Source of the DNA: Bacteroides cutis
GTDB lineage: Bacteria; Bacteroidota; Bacteroidia; Bacteroidales; Bacteroidaceae
DNA length: 64,000 nucleotides
Assembly: GCF_900241005.1 (NCBI RefSeq)
Contig: NZ_OEST01000009.1
Span: 31,522 to 95,521 of the forward strand
Reading direction: 5' to 3'
The position numbers and the translations under genes are program-made. Each line of letters begins with the position of its first letter. The stretch's first letter is position 1. Below the pieces are notes generated by a model. That model ran no database searches, was not told the DNA's origin, and saw nothing but the letters and a program-made list of their open reading frames with translations. This document shows, in pieces, positions 54,217 through 63,048 of the stretch.

Positions 54217-55074
54217 TCACGGCTCAGTCACTATCACTCTTGCAGCTTGCTTCAAAGAAACCTGTAGCGAAGCCTTTTTCGACTGAGGTTTCCAAACAAT
54301 CTGCCGACACTCACCTTTCTGTAAAATACAATTGTTCTCACCCATACCGTATAAGTATTCCGTATCGATATGGAATGAGTCAGTGTTTACTTGCCAGTTA
54401 CGAATATTATCCAAATGTAAATGCAGGTTTTCCACCTCACCTTTATTAAAGAACCACTTACCACCCTGGACAGTCAAAGCGTTGATCTTACAATTTTCCA
54501 TCCGCCCATAACTCATCTGTCGCCATCCGCCATTAATAATCAAGGACAATGTATCATCATGAAGATTTTCGAAAACCACCTCCTGTTGATGAAGGTTATT
54601 TTCCAGTAATTGGATAGCTGCCGGTAAGCGTAGGCTCATGGCTTTCGCATGCAGATACAAGGTAGACATATTTTTCTGCTTATCGGTCAAGATTTCATCC
54701 GGAAAGTTAAAAGAAATTCTTACGGTATCTTCCACCGTAAGTATTTTCATAAAACGGTCTATCTCCGAAGGATAAGTAAAACTGCCGGTAACTGTCTCTG
54801 AAGAATGCACCTTCAAGGGTGTGTCCCGAAAAGAAATGATCTGATTATAGCTGACTTTTGTCCCATTCCCCTTCTTTACATAAATGTGTCTTGGTTCTAC
54901 CGTCAGCAACACTACTTTACTTTCAGGGAACTGCACGGTTTTATTTTCGCCTTTGGCGTATATAAGGCTGTCCTCAACATCACCACTATAGAACGACAGA
55001 AGCAGCATCGAGCCGAATATCAACCCCACTCCCGCCAAAAGCATTCCGAATAATATATAAGTTGTTCGTTTCAT
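54217..55074 (-). CDS. Uncharacterised membrane-anchored protein of the YtrA/ABC operon
   Basis: The protein has 285 residues. One hydrophobic N-terminal segment (about 5-28) would anchor it or act as an uncut signal. The rest is predominantly beta, ending with a repeated strand pattern (LHLHLDNIRNWQVNTDSFHI) that recalls adhesin-like DUF2807 beta-helix proteins, but the match is not firm. It is the last gene of the operon (11 bp after the GntR gene). It may be an extracytoplasmic partner or sensor of the ABC transporter. Confidence 0.6.
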   Translation of the reverse strand: MKRTTYILFGMLLAGVGLIFGSMLLLSFYSGDVEDSLIYAKGENKTVQFPESKVVLLTVEPRHIYVKKGNGTKVSYNQIISFRDTPLKVHSSETVTGSFTYPSEIDRFMKILTVEDTVRISFNFPDEILTDKQKNMSTLYLHAKAMSLRLPAAIQLLENNLHQQEVVFENLHDDTLSLIINGGWRQMSYGRMENCKINALTVQGGKWFFNKGEVENLHLHLDNIRNWQVNTDSFHIDTEYLYGMGENNCILQKGECRQIVWKPQSKKASLQVSLKQAARVIVTEP

Positions 55075-55085
55075 AATTTGTCTCT

Positions 55086-55454
55086 TTATTTTTGTTGTTC
55101 TGTAAACTCACGATACATTTCCAGCAGTTCTTTTCCGGAAATACCCAGTGTATAAATCTGCCTGAAGAAGTAATCGGCTTCTTCCTTTAGAAAATACTCT
55201 TTACGCAACGAAAGGATGAGTGTACCTGCCCCTACGGACACAAAATAACCAATTCCCCGCTTGTTGTAAATCACCCCTTGTGACTGCAAGTAATCGTACG
55301 AGCGCATCACTGTATTGGCGTTGACCTCTACCACGGCCGCATACTCGCGCACCGACGGAATGCGTTCTTCTTCCCGATATTGATGAAGAAGAATTTCGTC
55401 ACAGATACGGTCTGCTATTTGCAGATAGATAGCCTTACTTTCTTTAAAGTTCAT
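55086..55454 (-). CDS. GntR-family (YtrA subfamily) regulator
   Basis: The protein has 122 residues: a winged helix of GntR type (KAIYLQIADRICDEIL, RIPSVREYAAVVEVNANTVMRSYDYLQ, IGYFVS) and only a short C-terminal tail (about 75-122) instead of a large effector domain. That is the YtrA layout. These regulators usually repress linked ABC-transporter genes. A GTGTA-N12-TACAC dyad lies at the start point of this operon, as expected for its operator. Confidence 0.92.
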   Translation of the reverse strand: MNFKESKAIYLQIADRICDEILLHQYREEERIPSVREYAAVVEVNANTVMRSYDYLQSQGVIYNKRGIGYFVSVGAGTLILSLRKEYFLKEEADYFFRQIYTLGISGKELLEMYREFTEQQK

Positions 55455-55460
55455 AGTATC

Positions 55461-56291
55461 TTACCAACGATTTATGATTTCTGACTCTTTAAAACGGAAA
55501 TAAGCGAGCACCCAGTTAAACAAGGCACAACTCAAGAAGAAGAATGTCATCAAAGTTTTCATTGTTTCGTCTGACATGAATACTGCGTTCACAGAGGGGC
55601 GGTGCGCCAAAAATGAATGAAACAATAGTGTACCTATAAGCATATAGATCAAAGTAATGGCAACACCTACTGCAAAGGTCTTAATAAATGCATTCTTTGG
55701 CCAGATAGCCCCACCCAATACAAAAAGCGACTGAATAAAACAATAACCGCCAATTCCCATTACAAATTCCTGATTATCCCTGAAAGCTGTCCAATAGCCG
55801 GTTTTACCCACCAAATGCGAGAGAGGCACTTGGGCAATGACATCATTTTCGGGATAAGCAATGGTATAGATCAATACCCGGCTCCAGTCAGCCAACTTAT
55901 AAGCTATCAAAAAAGCGACGACAGCACCGACTGTGAATATCAGCCAACGTGAGATGTATTTTTCGAACATCGTGGCGGGTAACATCAACATAGCTTCCCT
56001 ATTTATTTTGGTTTTCATACGTTCCATGATAAACGATGCGCTCAGAGTACCCATGATGACTATTCCCCAAATAAAAGTTATGCATCCGAAAACTACAACA
56101 CTTTTTTCACGGGACACATACGAACCGGGGGAAGCATATCTGTATTCCAAATAGGCATTCCAGACCAAGGCAATTGCCAACACGCCATACATCAATACGA
56201 AGCGAAGTAGATTGGTCTTCCAGTTCTCCACCATTTCCTTGCGGCAGAGTTCCACGAAACGCGGCATACTAAAAAATGTATCTCGTATCAT
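55461..56291 (-). CDS. ABC-2-type transporter permease
   Basis: The protein has 276 residues with about six membrane segments (about 28-48, 70-95, 112-135, 175-195, 205-225 and 245-265) and little conserved sequence, as usual for these permeases. It overlaps the ATPase gene by 4 nt and precedes the GntR gene by 6 bp. It presumably forms the membrane part of an efflux or stress-response transporter. Confidence 0.8.
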   Translation of the reverse strand: MIRDTFFSMPRFVELCRKEMVENWKTNLLRFVLMYGVLAIALVWNAYLEYRYASPGSYVSREKSVVVFGCITFIWGIVIMGTLSASFIMERMKTKINREAMLMLPATMFEKYISRWLIFTVGAVVAFLIAYKLADWSRVLIYTIAYPENDVIAQVPLSHLVGKTGYWTAFRDNQEFVMGIGGYCFIQSLFVLGGAIWPKNAFIKTFAVGVAITLIYMLIGTLLFHSFLAHRPSVNAVFMSDETMKTLMTFFFLSCALFNWVLAYFRFKESEIINRW

Positions 56292-57142
56292 TGTTCAATT
56301 GTTTTAGGATGAAACATTTGTATAATCTTCTCAGGTTCGGCTAGTGTAGCTCCAAACAACAGTTCCAGATTAATTTCGGTTTCTTCGTTTTCAGTGTTCG
56401 GAAGCATCAGGAAGTTGCCTTGCACGGAAGGCAGGGTGTAGATCGCTGTCTTAGTCAGCTCACGATCGTCGCTCTCAACAAAAAGGAACTTACTGCAGAT
56501 GTTACCTACCGGCTCATCCAGAAGCACACGGCTGTTGTCCATAATCAGTACATGGTCCAGTATCCGGTCAATGTCACGTACCTGATGTGTAGAAATCACA
56601 ATAGTACGTTCGTCGGACATGCCCGAAGCAATGAATTTACGGAACTGGCTTTTTCCAGGGATATCCAATCCATTAGTAGGTTCGTCCATCAGCAACAACG
56701 AAGTGTTTGTTGCCAAAGCAAAGCTCATGAAGACTTTTTTCTTCTGTCCCATGGAAAGCGCTCCCAAGTCGGTACTCAAATCCATTTCAAAGAAATGTAG
56801 ATACTTCATCATATCTTCTTTGCTAAAATGGGGATAGAAAGGGCTGTTCAGTTCGATATAACTAACCAATGAAATAGAAGGTAATTCAAACTCCTCAGGT
56901 ACCAGGAACATATCCTCTAACGTGACGGGTAACCGGTGACGTACATCGGTATCGTAAAATGTAACCCTCCCGTTGCGGGGAGTGAGTAACCCGCTCATCA
57001 AATAGAGTAATGTAGACTTACCGGCTCCATTTTTCCCCAAAAGCCCATATACCCTACCCTTCTCCAGCGAAAGCGAAAAATCGCTCAGGACTTCTTTCTT
57101 GCCCCGGCGATAGCTGAATGAAATGTTTTCTACTTGTAACAT
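56288..57142 (-). CDS. ABC transporter ATP-binding protein
   Basis: The protein has 284 residues. Walker A is GLLGKNGAGKSTLL (about 34-47), the signature LSMGQKKK and Walker B LLLMDEPTNGLD follow, and the switch His is in VISTHQ. A C-terminal extension of about 70 residues follows the domain, as in bacitracin/YtrB-like ATPases. It is the first gene of the leftward operon ATPase-permease-GntR-285 aa protein. Confidence 0.95.
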   Translation of the reverse strand: MLQVENISFSYRRGKKEVLSDFSLSLEKGRVYGLLGKNGAGKSTLLYLMSGLLTPRNGRVTFYDTDVRHRLPVTLEDMFLVPEEFELPSISLVSYIELNSPFYPHFSKEDMMKYLHFFEMDLSTDLGALSMGQKKKVFMSFALATNTSLLLMDEPTNGLDIPGKSQFRKFIASGMSDERTIVISTHQVRDIDRILDHVLIMDNSRVLLDEPVGNICSKFLFVESDDRELTKTAIYTLPSVQGNFLMLPNTENEETEINLELLFGATLAEPEKIIQMFHPKTIEQ

Positions 57143-57240
57143 GCTTTTCTCTTTATTAAATTAATAAGAAAACAAGGGGGCAGAATACAAAATGCAGGCC
57201 TTTTTCAACTTGTATCTGACACCTCATTAAATATCGATTA

Positions 57241-57264
57241 AGTGTATTAGTACAATAGTACACC
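57241..57264 (-). promoter_or_regulatory. Putative YtrA-type operator
   Basis: On the plus strand, AGTGTA (57241-57246), 12 nt and TACACC (57259-57264) give an inverted repeat GTGTA/TACAC with further internal symmetry (TAGTACAATAGTAC). It covers the expected transcription start of the ABC operon. Operators of YtrA regulators are inverted repeats of the AGTGTA...TACACT kind with a similar spacer, so self-repression by the GntR protein of this operon is likely. Confidence 0.6.
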
Positions 57265-57265
57265 G

Positions 57266-57295
57266 CAAAAGTATATATTCTTTTTGAAATAACAA
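57266..57295 (-). promoter_or_regulatory. Promoter of the YtrA/ABC operon
   Basis: On the minus strand TTG (complement of 57293-57295), a 19-bp spacer and TACTTTTG (complement of 57266-57273) match the Bacteroidetes promoter. The first gene begins about 115 bp after the start point. Confidence 0.8.
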
Positions 57296-57343
57296 GAGAT
57301 TTCGGGAAAAAATGATATTTAGAAAAGAGTTTACTATCAGACA

Positions 57344-57382
57344 TAAAAAAAGGAGGAGCTAAGAATCACTCTCCACTCCTCC
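57344..57382 (-). terminator. Terminator of the TonB-system operon
   Basis: In the leftward transcript GGAGGAG (complement of 57376-57382) pairs with CTCCTCC (complement of 57352-57358) and is followed by seven U. It lies 27 bp after the TPR gene stop. Confidence 0.85.
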
Positions 57383-57409
57383 CGACACGACAAACAACTA
57401 AAATTATTG

Positions 57410-58855
57410 CTATTTGATGCCGTCTAATGCTTTCTTTGCAGTAGCATTAGTGGGGTCGATAGCCAAAATTTTATTCCAAAACTCTTTCGAAGTCATATAT
57501 TCACTCTTTAGTAGATAGTAGTACCCCAGATAACTGTAGCACTCTATTAGAGCTGTATTATACTTCGGCTCGTTTTTTACCAGTAGCACATCCATTACCT
57601 TCTCATAATAAGGTTTTGCCAATCCTTCCGTCGTTTCTGGATCCATGGCCGAGTGGGTACGTGCACGCCATAAATCTCCCAGATAACTGCCGGGAGCTTG
57701 TACTGAAACAAGTGCGAACACAGAGTCAGCAGACTGCAACGCCGCCATGCGGTCAGCAGGCTGTACGACAAGGGTGTCTGTAGACGTTCCTTGTCCGTAA
57801 TACAGACGTCCCAACTGGAATAAGGTTTCGGGCGTCTTTTTATCTTGATTTAAAGCATTATAGTACTTTTGGTAAGCAATGATAGCTTGTTCATAGTCAT
57901 TTTCTTGTTCGTATGCGTCAGATATCTCACGCCATACCTCTATTTGTGTATTGTCTTTATCCAGTGCCTTGTTATACTGTATGACAGCCTGATCATATTT
58001 TTTCAGTGCACTAAGCAAAGCACCGTAATACCTGTAGTCCAAATATGAATAATCGGCATCATCCGATGCATTGAAGAAAGCATCCGCCGCCTTTTCAGCT
58101 TCTTCATAACGTTTCAAGTCGGTATTATTATACATGACGAGACGATTAAAAGCAGCATGACGGCTATTATTTTGTAACCCTTTTTGAGCCACTTGCAACG
58201 ATTTTTCGAAATTATGATTCAAGAATAAAGCAAAAGCGTATTTCAACAAATCAGCTTCTGTAGCAACGGGTGTATCAATGAACTGTGCATAGGCAGCCAC
58301 TGCTTTACCAAACTGATTGTTGGCATAATATACTTCCGCCAATTCTTTATCAGCTTCCAGATAGTCGGGAGCAATACCTTTAAGCTGTTTCAATTTTTCA
58401 ATTGCTTGTGTAGGACTTGCAGTCTTATAGGCCTGTGCATATTTCAAATAAGCCTCTTTACAGTTCGGATCGAAATAAATGGCTTGTTCATAAAGTTGGC
58501 AGGCAGTTCCCACATTCTTTTGTGCGAGAGCTATATCACCTTCGAGCACAGAGACTCTTGCATCTTTATTATCAACTTTCTTCGCCATACCCAGATAAAT
58601 TGTTGCTTCCGACAGTTTTCCGGCATCCAGATAAGCACGGGCAACGGAAATAACAAGTTCAATATTTTTTTTGTTTTTCCCTTTTAATAATTCGCTCGCT
58701 TCATCAGAAGCTTGTCCGGGATTTGTCTTTATCAGACTTTTTACTTTATCTATTCCCACCTGCCATTCGGGTACAGGCGATTGTGCAGCGAGTGTACCGG
58801 CCAGTAACATCGCTCCCATACATAATATAAATCTACGTTTCATTTTAGTTTTCAT
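57410..58855 (-). CDS. Exported TPR-repeat protein of the TonB operon
   Basis: The protein has 481 residues. A signal peptide (MLLAGTLAAQS) is followed by about nine TPR-like helical repeats (for example YDQAVIQYNKALDKDNTQIEVWREISDAYEQENDYEQAIIAYQKYY, shortened). It is probably a periplasmic scaffold. It starts 5 bp after the PstS-like gene and ends the ExbB-ExbD-ExbD-TonB-PstS-TPR operon. This suggests a role in building or tuning the TonB energising complex. Confidence 0.88.
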   Translation of the reverse strand: MKTKMKRRFILCMGAMLLAGTLAAQSPVPEWQVGIDKVKSLIKTNPGQASDEASELLKGKNKKNIELVISVARAYLDAGKLSEATIYLGMAKKVDNKDARVSVLEGDIALAQKNVGTACQLYEQAIYFDPNCKEAYLKYAQAYKTASPTQAIEKLKQLKGIAPDYLEADKELAEVYYANNQFGKAVAAYAQFIDTPVATEADLLKYAFALFLNHNFEKSLQVAQKGLQNNSRHAAFNRLVMYNNTDLKRYEEAEKAADAFFNASDDADYSYLDYRYYGALLSALKKYDQAVIQYNKALDKDNTQIEVWREISDAYEQENDYEQAIIAYQKYYNALNQDKKTPETLFQLGRLYYGQGTSTDTLVVQPADRMAALQSADSVFALVSVQAPGSYLGDLWRARTHSAMDPETTEGLAKPYYEKVMDVLLVKNEPKYNTALIECYSYLGYYYLLKSEYMTSKEFWNKILAIDPTNATAKKALDGIK

Positions 58856-58860
58856 TTTAG

Positions 58861-59820
58861 TTATTCATCTTTTACATTTACCACACGTACCGGTTGGGTG
58901 GCGGGTACTAATCCCGATTTTAATATAATCCGCTGTCCTCGGTCAGAAGCGAGGAAAGAAGCAAATCCCCACGGGAGTGCACTCCGAGGATCATTCAATA
59001 GAACATAAATGCTACGTGCCAATGGATAATCACCATAATATAAATATGCTTGATAAGGTTTATAACTATTTTCCGGCCTTGCCTTGGCGGCAGCACTGAC
59101 TGCCATCACACGAATCTCCTTGCTGAAAGAAAGTCCTGTGCTGTCATTCTTGTCGCTCAACCAGTTTACGCCAATAATACCGATAGCATCGGGCATGTCT
59201 GCCACATAGTTGATAACTTCTTTATTAGTTTTCAATGCTTTTACTTGATTGGAAAGTGGTACACCCTCACAAATAGAATCCACTGCAAAACGTACAGTAC
59301 TGGAGTTCTTATTGTCGAAAACGAGACGGATATCCTTCAAATGTGAAGACGGATAAATATCCTTCCACTGTTTAGCCTCCCCCGTCAATATACGACGGAT
59401 ATCTTGTACGCTTATCAATGTATCGGGGTTTTCACGATTAACAATCAAAGCCAAACCATCTGTCGCAATCTTCATCTCTTTTGGGAAAAATTTCCGACTA
59501 TTAAAAGACTCCATTTCCTCTAGAGTCAGTTTACGGCTGGTGATAACCAGCCGTAAACTGTCTTTAAGCAAAAGATTGACGGCTTCTACCTCCGTCACGT
59601 AACGGGGAACAATTCCTGCCAAAGGGTACAGGCCTTCAAACACATCGATCTCTTCCTGTACAATAGGTTGGAAGCTTTCATCTGCAGCAATGGCAATGAC
59701 ACCGGATGTATAGGTATCCGTTTGTCCATCCTTGGACTTGTGTTGACAAGCTGACAATAGTATCAATGCTACCAACAAACCTAACCCCTGAATCTGTTTC
59801 ACCGTTTCCATAATACACAT
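58861..59820 (-). CDS. PstS-like substrate-binding lipoprotein
   Basis: The protein has 319 residues with a lipobox LSAC (Cys25). The fold and motifs are of PstS-like phosphate-binding proteins (IAADESFQPIVQEEIDVFEGLYP, DGLALIVNRENPDT, IRRILTGEAKQWKDI, RLVFDNKNSSTVRF), but no PstC/A/B genes are present. Instead it sits within the tonB operon, 1 bp after tonB. The start may be Met1 (59820) or Met4 (59811). Its ligand and its link to TonB are unknown. Confidence 0.85.
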   Translation of the reverse strand: MCIMETVKQIQGLGLLVALILLSACQHKSKDGQTDTYTSGVIAIAADESFQPIVQEEIDVFEGLYPLAGIVPRYVTEVEAVNLLLKDSLRLVITSRKLTLEEMESFNSRKFFPKEMKIATDGLALIVNRENPDTLISVQDIRRILTGEAKQWKDIYPSSHLKDIRLVFDNKNSSTVRFAVDSICEGVPLSNQVKALKTNKEVINYVADMPDAIGIIGVNWLSDKNDSTGLSFSKEIRVMAVSAAAKARPENSYKPYQAYLYYGDYPLARSIYVLLNDPRSALPWGFASFLASDRGQRIILKSGLVPATQPVRVVNVKDE

Positions 59821-59821
59821 A

Positions 59822-60637
59822 CTATTGCAATTTAAAAATAATAGGAACTGTATATTTCACAGATACAGCTTTACCGTTTTGCTTACCGGGTATCCATTTA
59901 GGCATGGACTTAATCACACGGATCGCTTCTTTATCCAGATAAGGATCTACTCCTCTCAGAACTTTTACATCGCGCACACTCCCATCGGAACCTACTACAA
60001 ACTGACAAGTTACACGCCCTTGAGTTCCATTCTCCTGAGCGATAGTTGGGTATTTCATGTGATCAGCAATGTACTTCATCAGTTCTGATGGACCACCGGG
60101 AAACTGTGGCATCTGTTCTACCATATCAAATACTTTCTCCTCCTCTATAGGTGCCTGCGTCACTACCTGTTTCAAGTCGGCAATATCTTTTCCATTTTCT
60201 TCGTCGTTACCTTTTACGTCGGCAATGGAAATAGCAACTTTAGTCTGAGTCAATTCTGTCTGACTCTTGATCTCGTCTTCATCCCTCACTTCCGCATCTT
60301 TCTTAATAACGGGAGCAGTGAACTTGATAGAACTTTTCAGTGCCGGGGGAGGTGGTGCTACAGGTTCCACACGTTTCATCTCTTCCTGTTTCACTTCAGG
60401 TTCTTCCAATTGCGACAAGGTAGTCACTTCGGTCATCACTTCCTTTTGCTTGGGAGTAGCCATCTTTATCAGAGTAGGAATACTAAAACCTATCAGAGCG
60501 ATAATTATCACCAGTATCACGGCAATACTATGACGCTTGGGAGAATTCTCCCGCATCTTATAGGCGCCGTATGCTTTATTCTTATCACTGAATATAAGGT
60601 CACACCATTCCGCAGAACTTAAATCTACTTTAGCCAT
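59822..60637 (-). CDS. tonB: Energy transducer TonB
   Basis: The protein has 271 residues. A short cytoplasmic N-terminus precedes one membrane helix (about 36-56). A Pro/Glu/Lys-rich periplasmic stretch (VEPVAPPPPALK) follows, and then a C-terminal TonB domain (MPQFPGGPSELMKYIADHMKYP, VTCQFVVGSDGSVRDVKVLRG, SMPKWIPGKQNGKAV). It carries energy from the ExbB/ExbD motor to outer-membrane receptors such as the two encoded in this window. It lies 26 bp after exbD. Confidence 0.95.
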   Translation of the reverse strand: MAKVDLSSAEWCDLIFSDKNKAYGAYKMRENSPKRHSIAVILVIIIALIGFSIPTLIKMATPKQKEVMTEVTTLSQLEEPEVKQEEMKRVEPVAPPPPALKSSIKFTAPVIKKDAEVRDEDEIKSQTELTQTKVAISIADVKGNDEENGKDIADLKQVVTQAPIEEEKVFDMVEQMPQFPGGPSELMKYIADHMKYPTIAQENGTQGRVTCQFVVGSDGSVRDVKVLRGVDPYLDKEAIRVIKSMPKWIPGKQNGKAVSVKYTVPIIFKLQ

Positions 60638-60663
60638 ATTCTTCTAATTTTAGGTGTTACACT

Positions 60664-61314
60664 TTATTCGGCAATGTTTTGCGACAATTCTCCCTTGCTG
60701 TTATAGTTCTTTATCAAGAACTGGTCTGCATCGGCAATGTCGGTTATCACATACTTACCTATATTACATATCTGCATTTCATCGAGAGCATCTATCAGAT
60801 TTTTATACGATGCGGCATCAGTAGCCTTAATAATCACCGTAGGCGTATTTTTTCCACTCTTAATCTCAGAAAGTTGTTTCCGATAATCATCCTCTGATAT
60901 TTTTAGGTCCAGCTTCTGTTGTTTAAGCCTGTTCACCTCATTCACAGCAGCTCTATTACGTTGTAGAAGCATCGCCCGCAGACCATCCGCATCGTATGTC
61001 GTTTCCTTCAACGAAGTATAGTCTTTATAGTTGGGTTCTCCTTCGTAATAATACAATTTATTGTCATCACTCAGTAACAATGTGATTGCCTGTGAAGCCT
61101 TTACCTTAGTTTGTTGCTCCTCAGTGAGATTTTTATCATTACTCGGCATGCTTATCTCCATAGTCTGAGGTTTACTCAGAGACGTACAGAGCATAAAGAA
61201 GGTAATCAGCAACATATTCATATCTACCATCGGAGTAAAATCTACCCTGACGGTCATTTTTTTCTGTTTACTTTTTCCACCTTTCTTATTACCGCTTTCT
61301 TGTATTTCAGCCAT
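60664..61314 (-). CDS. exbD: ExbD/TolR-family biopolymer transport protein (second copy)
   Basis: The protein has 216 residues. The N-terminal membrane helix carries the functional Asp (RVDFTPMVDMNMLLITFFML), and a periplasmic domain follows. It has an insert of about 55 charged helical residues (about 118-155; AAVNEVNRLKQQKLDLKISEDD) not found in E. coli ExbD. It forms the proton channel with ExbB and the other ExbD. It lies 14 bp after the first exbD. Confidence 0.93.
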   Translation of the reverse strand: MAEIQESGNKKGGKSKQKKMTVRVDFTPMVDMNMLLITFFMLCTSLSKPQTMEISMPSNDKNLTEEQQTKVKASQAITLLLSDDNKLYYYEGEPNYKDYTSLKETTYDADGLRAMLLQRNRAAVNEVNRLKQQKLDLKISEDDYRKQLSEIKSGKNTPTVIIKATDAASYKNLIDALDEMQICNIGKYVITDIADADQFLIKNYNSKGELSQNIAE

Positions 61315-61328
61315 AATATTTCCTTTCG

Positions 61329-61934
61329 TTAGTCTTCAGAAGTAGTTTTCAAAGAAGTAATCAGATTATATCGGTTTTCCCTGAGATCCTGAAGTGAGTT
61401 CATTACATTCTTTATTACAGAATAAGGGGTATTGGCATCTGCCTTAATAGCAATACGCAAATCACCATTCGCTGCCCGGGCATTACGTACCCATGCTTTG
61501 AACTGGTTATCAATACTGTCAGTCGGTATCCCCTCATTCTTCAACACAGCATCTTGTTGGTCTTGTGGCAAAGCGAGGTACTGTTTCATGCTCTTCATCG
61601 GCACCCCAAAAGTGGATGCTAGCATAAATTTTTTCGTTTCCTCTGGAGTAAAAGTTACTCCATATTCTTGCCCCATAGCTTCCAACACATTGCGCAAGTC
61701 AGACTGCTTGTCCAGACTCATAAATATTTTTCCATTCGGATCGACCAATATCTGAAGAACATTCGTTTCTGGAATTTTTATTTCAGATACGGAGGCAGGA
61801 GTAGTTACCTGTACCGGTTCTTTCTTCACAAACGTCGAAGTTAGCATGAAGAAAGTTAGTAGTAGTACAGTAACGTCACTCATCGCCGTCATATCGATGA
61901 ACGTACTTTTCTTTTTTATTTTTGCTCTTCCCAT
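61329..61934 (-). CDS. exbD: ExbD/TolR-family biopolymer transport protein (first copy)
   Basis: The protein has 201 residues. Its membrane helix follows FIDMTAMSDVTVLLLTFFML with the channel Asp, and the periplasmic part ends in a typical VIKNVMNSLQDLRENRYNLITS. It differs clearly from the second copy, so the motor may contain two kinds of ExbD. It is separated from exbB by a 103-bp A+T-rich repeat-like gap. Confidence 0.93.
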   Translation of the reverse strand: MGRAKIKKKSTFIDMTAMSDVTVLLLTFFMLTSTFVKKEPVQVTTPASVSEIKIPETNVLQILVDPNGKIFMSLDKQSDLRNVLEAMGQEYGVTFTPEETKKFMLASTFGVPMKSMKQYLALPQDQQDAVLKNEGIPTDSIDNQFKAWVRNARAANGDLRIAIKADANTPYSVIKNVMNSLQDLRENRYNLITSLKTTSED

Positions 61935-62037
61935 GATTATTTAATTAATTGAAAAATGAAAATTAATTCATTGAATTGAAAAATGATACATCACGCTATT
62001 ACGTACTCAATATCAATTATCAACTATCAATCATTAA
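61935..62037. repeat. A+T-rich repeat-like gap between exbB and exbD
   Basis: AATTGAAAAATGA occurs twice as a direct repeat (61947-61959 and 61974-61986), followed by TATCAATTATCAACTATCAATC-like short words. The style resembles the repeat at 39362-39449. No gene or terminator is seen, so the operon probably continues through it. Confidence 0.45.
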
Positions 62038-62850
62038 TTATTTATGAGTAGCTGCAAAAGTCTGCACAATAGAGAAACCAACCTCGTCAAGGCTATAGGT
62101 CAACTTATCAATCTTATTAGTATAATAGTTATAAGAGATAACTGCCAACGCACCGGTCAAGATACCAAAGGCAGTATTAATCAAAGCTTCAGAAATGCCC
62201 TGTGACAATGCCATAGAATCAGCACTACCACCGGCAGCAAGGGCAGCAAAAGAACGGATCATACCAATTACCGTACCAAGCAATCCCATCAATGTACCAA
62301 GCGTGGTTATTGTACCAATAATAGGAAGATTTTGTTCCATCATAGGGAGTTCCAAAGCAGTGGCTTCTTCCAGTTCTTTCTGAATAGCGACCAGTTTTTG
62401 GTCTTTAGCAAGTAAAGTATCATTCTCCATCTCTGCATACTTCTTCAAAGTAGCATTCACAACATTAGCAACAGAGCCGCGTTGGTTGTCACATATTTCC
62501 TGAGCTTTTTTCATATCACCGGCAGCAAGAGCAGCTTTAATATTAGATACAAATTTTACTAATGATCCTTTACCAAAAGCAGCACGAATAGCAATGTAAC
62601 GTTCAATACTGAGCGCAATAACGGTTAATAAAAGAGTTTGGATAACAGGAACAATAAAACCACCTTTATAGATAGTTCCAAGAAAGTTACCGGGCAACGG
62701 ATGGTTGTTCGGATCATTGTTCATAAAGTTGGAAGGATTTCCCAACACAAAATGAAAAACAAGCACGGCAATGATAAAACAAATTACGATTACCCAACCG
62801 GCGGATTTAATGCCTTTAAAAGAGGCTGACTTTTTTTGAGTAGTTTCCAT
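62038..62850 (-). CDS. exbB: ExbB/TolQ/MotA-family proton channel protein
   Basis: The protein has 270 residues from the ATG at 62850 (METTQKKSASFKGIKSAGW). It has three main membrane segments (about 18-38, 70-92 and a C-terminal hairpin) with the family block LPIIGTITTLGTLMGLLGTVIGMI and the final GISEALINTAFGILTGALAVISYN (split). It is the motor protein of the TonB system and the first gene of the six-gene operon. A start at 62901 is possible, but the extra residues are not family-like. Confidence 0.95.
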   Translation of the reverse strand: METTQKKSASFKGIKSAGWVIVICFIIAVLVFHFVLGNPSNFMNNDPNNHPLPGNFLGTIYKGGFIVPVIQTLLLTVIALSIERYIAIRAAFGKGSLVKFVSNIKAALAAGDMKKAQEICDNQRGSVANVVNATLKKYAEMENDTLLAKDQKLVAIQKELEEATALELPMMEQNLPIIGTITTLGTLMGLLGTVIGMIRSFAALAAGGSADSMALSQGISEALINTAFGILTGALAVISYNYYTNKIDKLTYSLDEVGFSIVQTFAATHK

Positions 62851-63048
62851 GATGAAAAATTTAATTGTTGGTATTAAATTGATTAAAAAAAAATGATACA
62901 TAGGGGTACAAACTCCCTTTTACGAACCAATAGGGCGCATTTCATCCACATAACCTCACAACAGCACAATCAGTACATAAAAGGTTATCAACTTCTAATT
63001 GTTTCTATCAAGAAACAATAGAGAGGAAATTAATATGAAAAGAATTGA

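Noticed and set aside
57156..57344. 62-codon open frame upstream of the ABC operon
   Set aside because: It spans the promoter and operator of that operon and ends by the terminator of the neighbouring operon, with no coding features.
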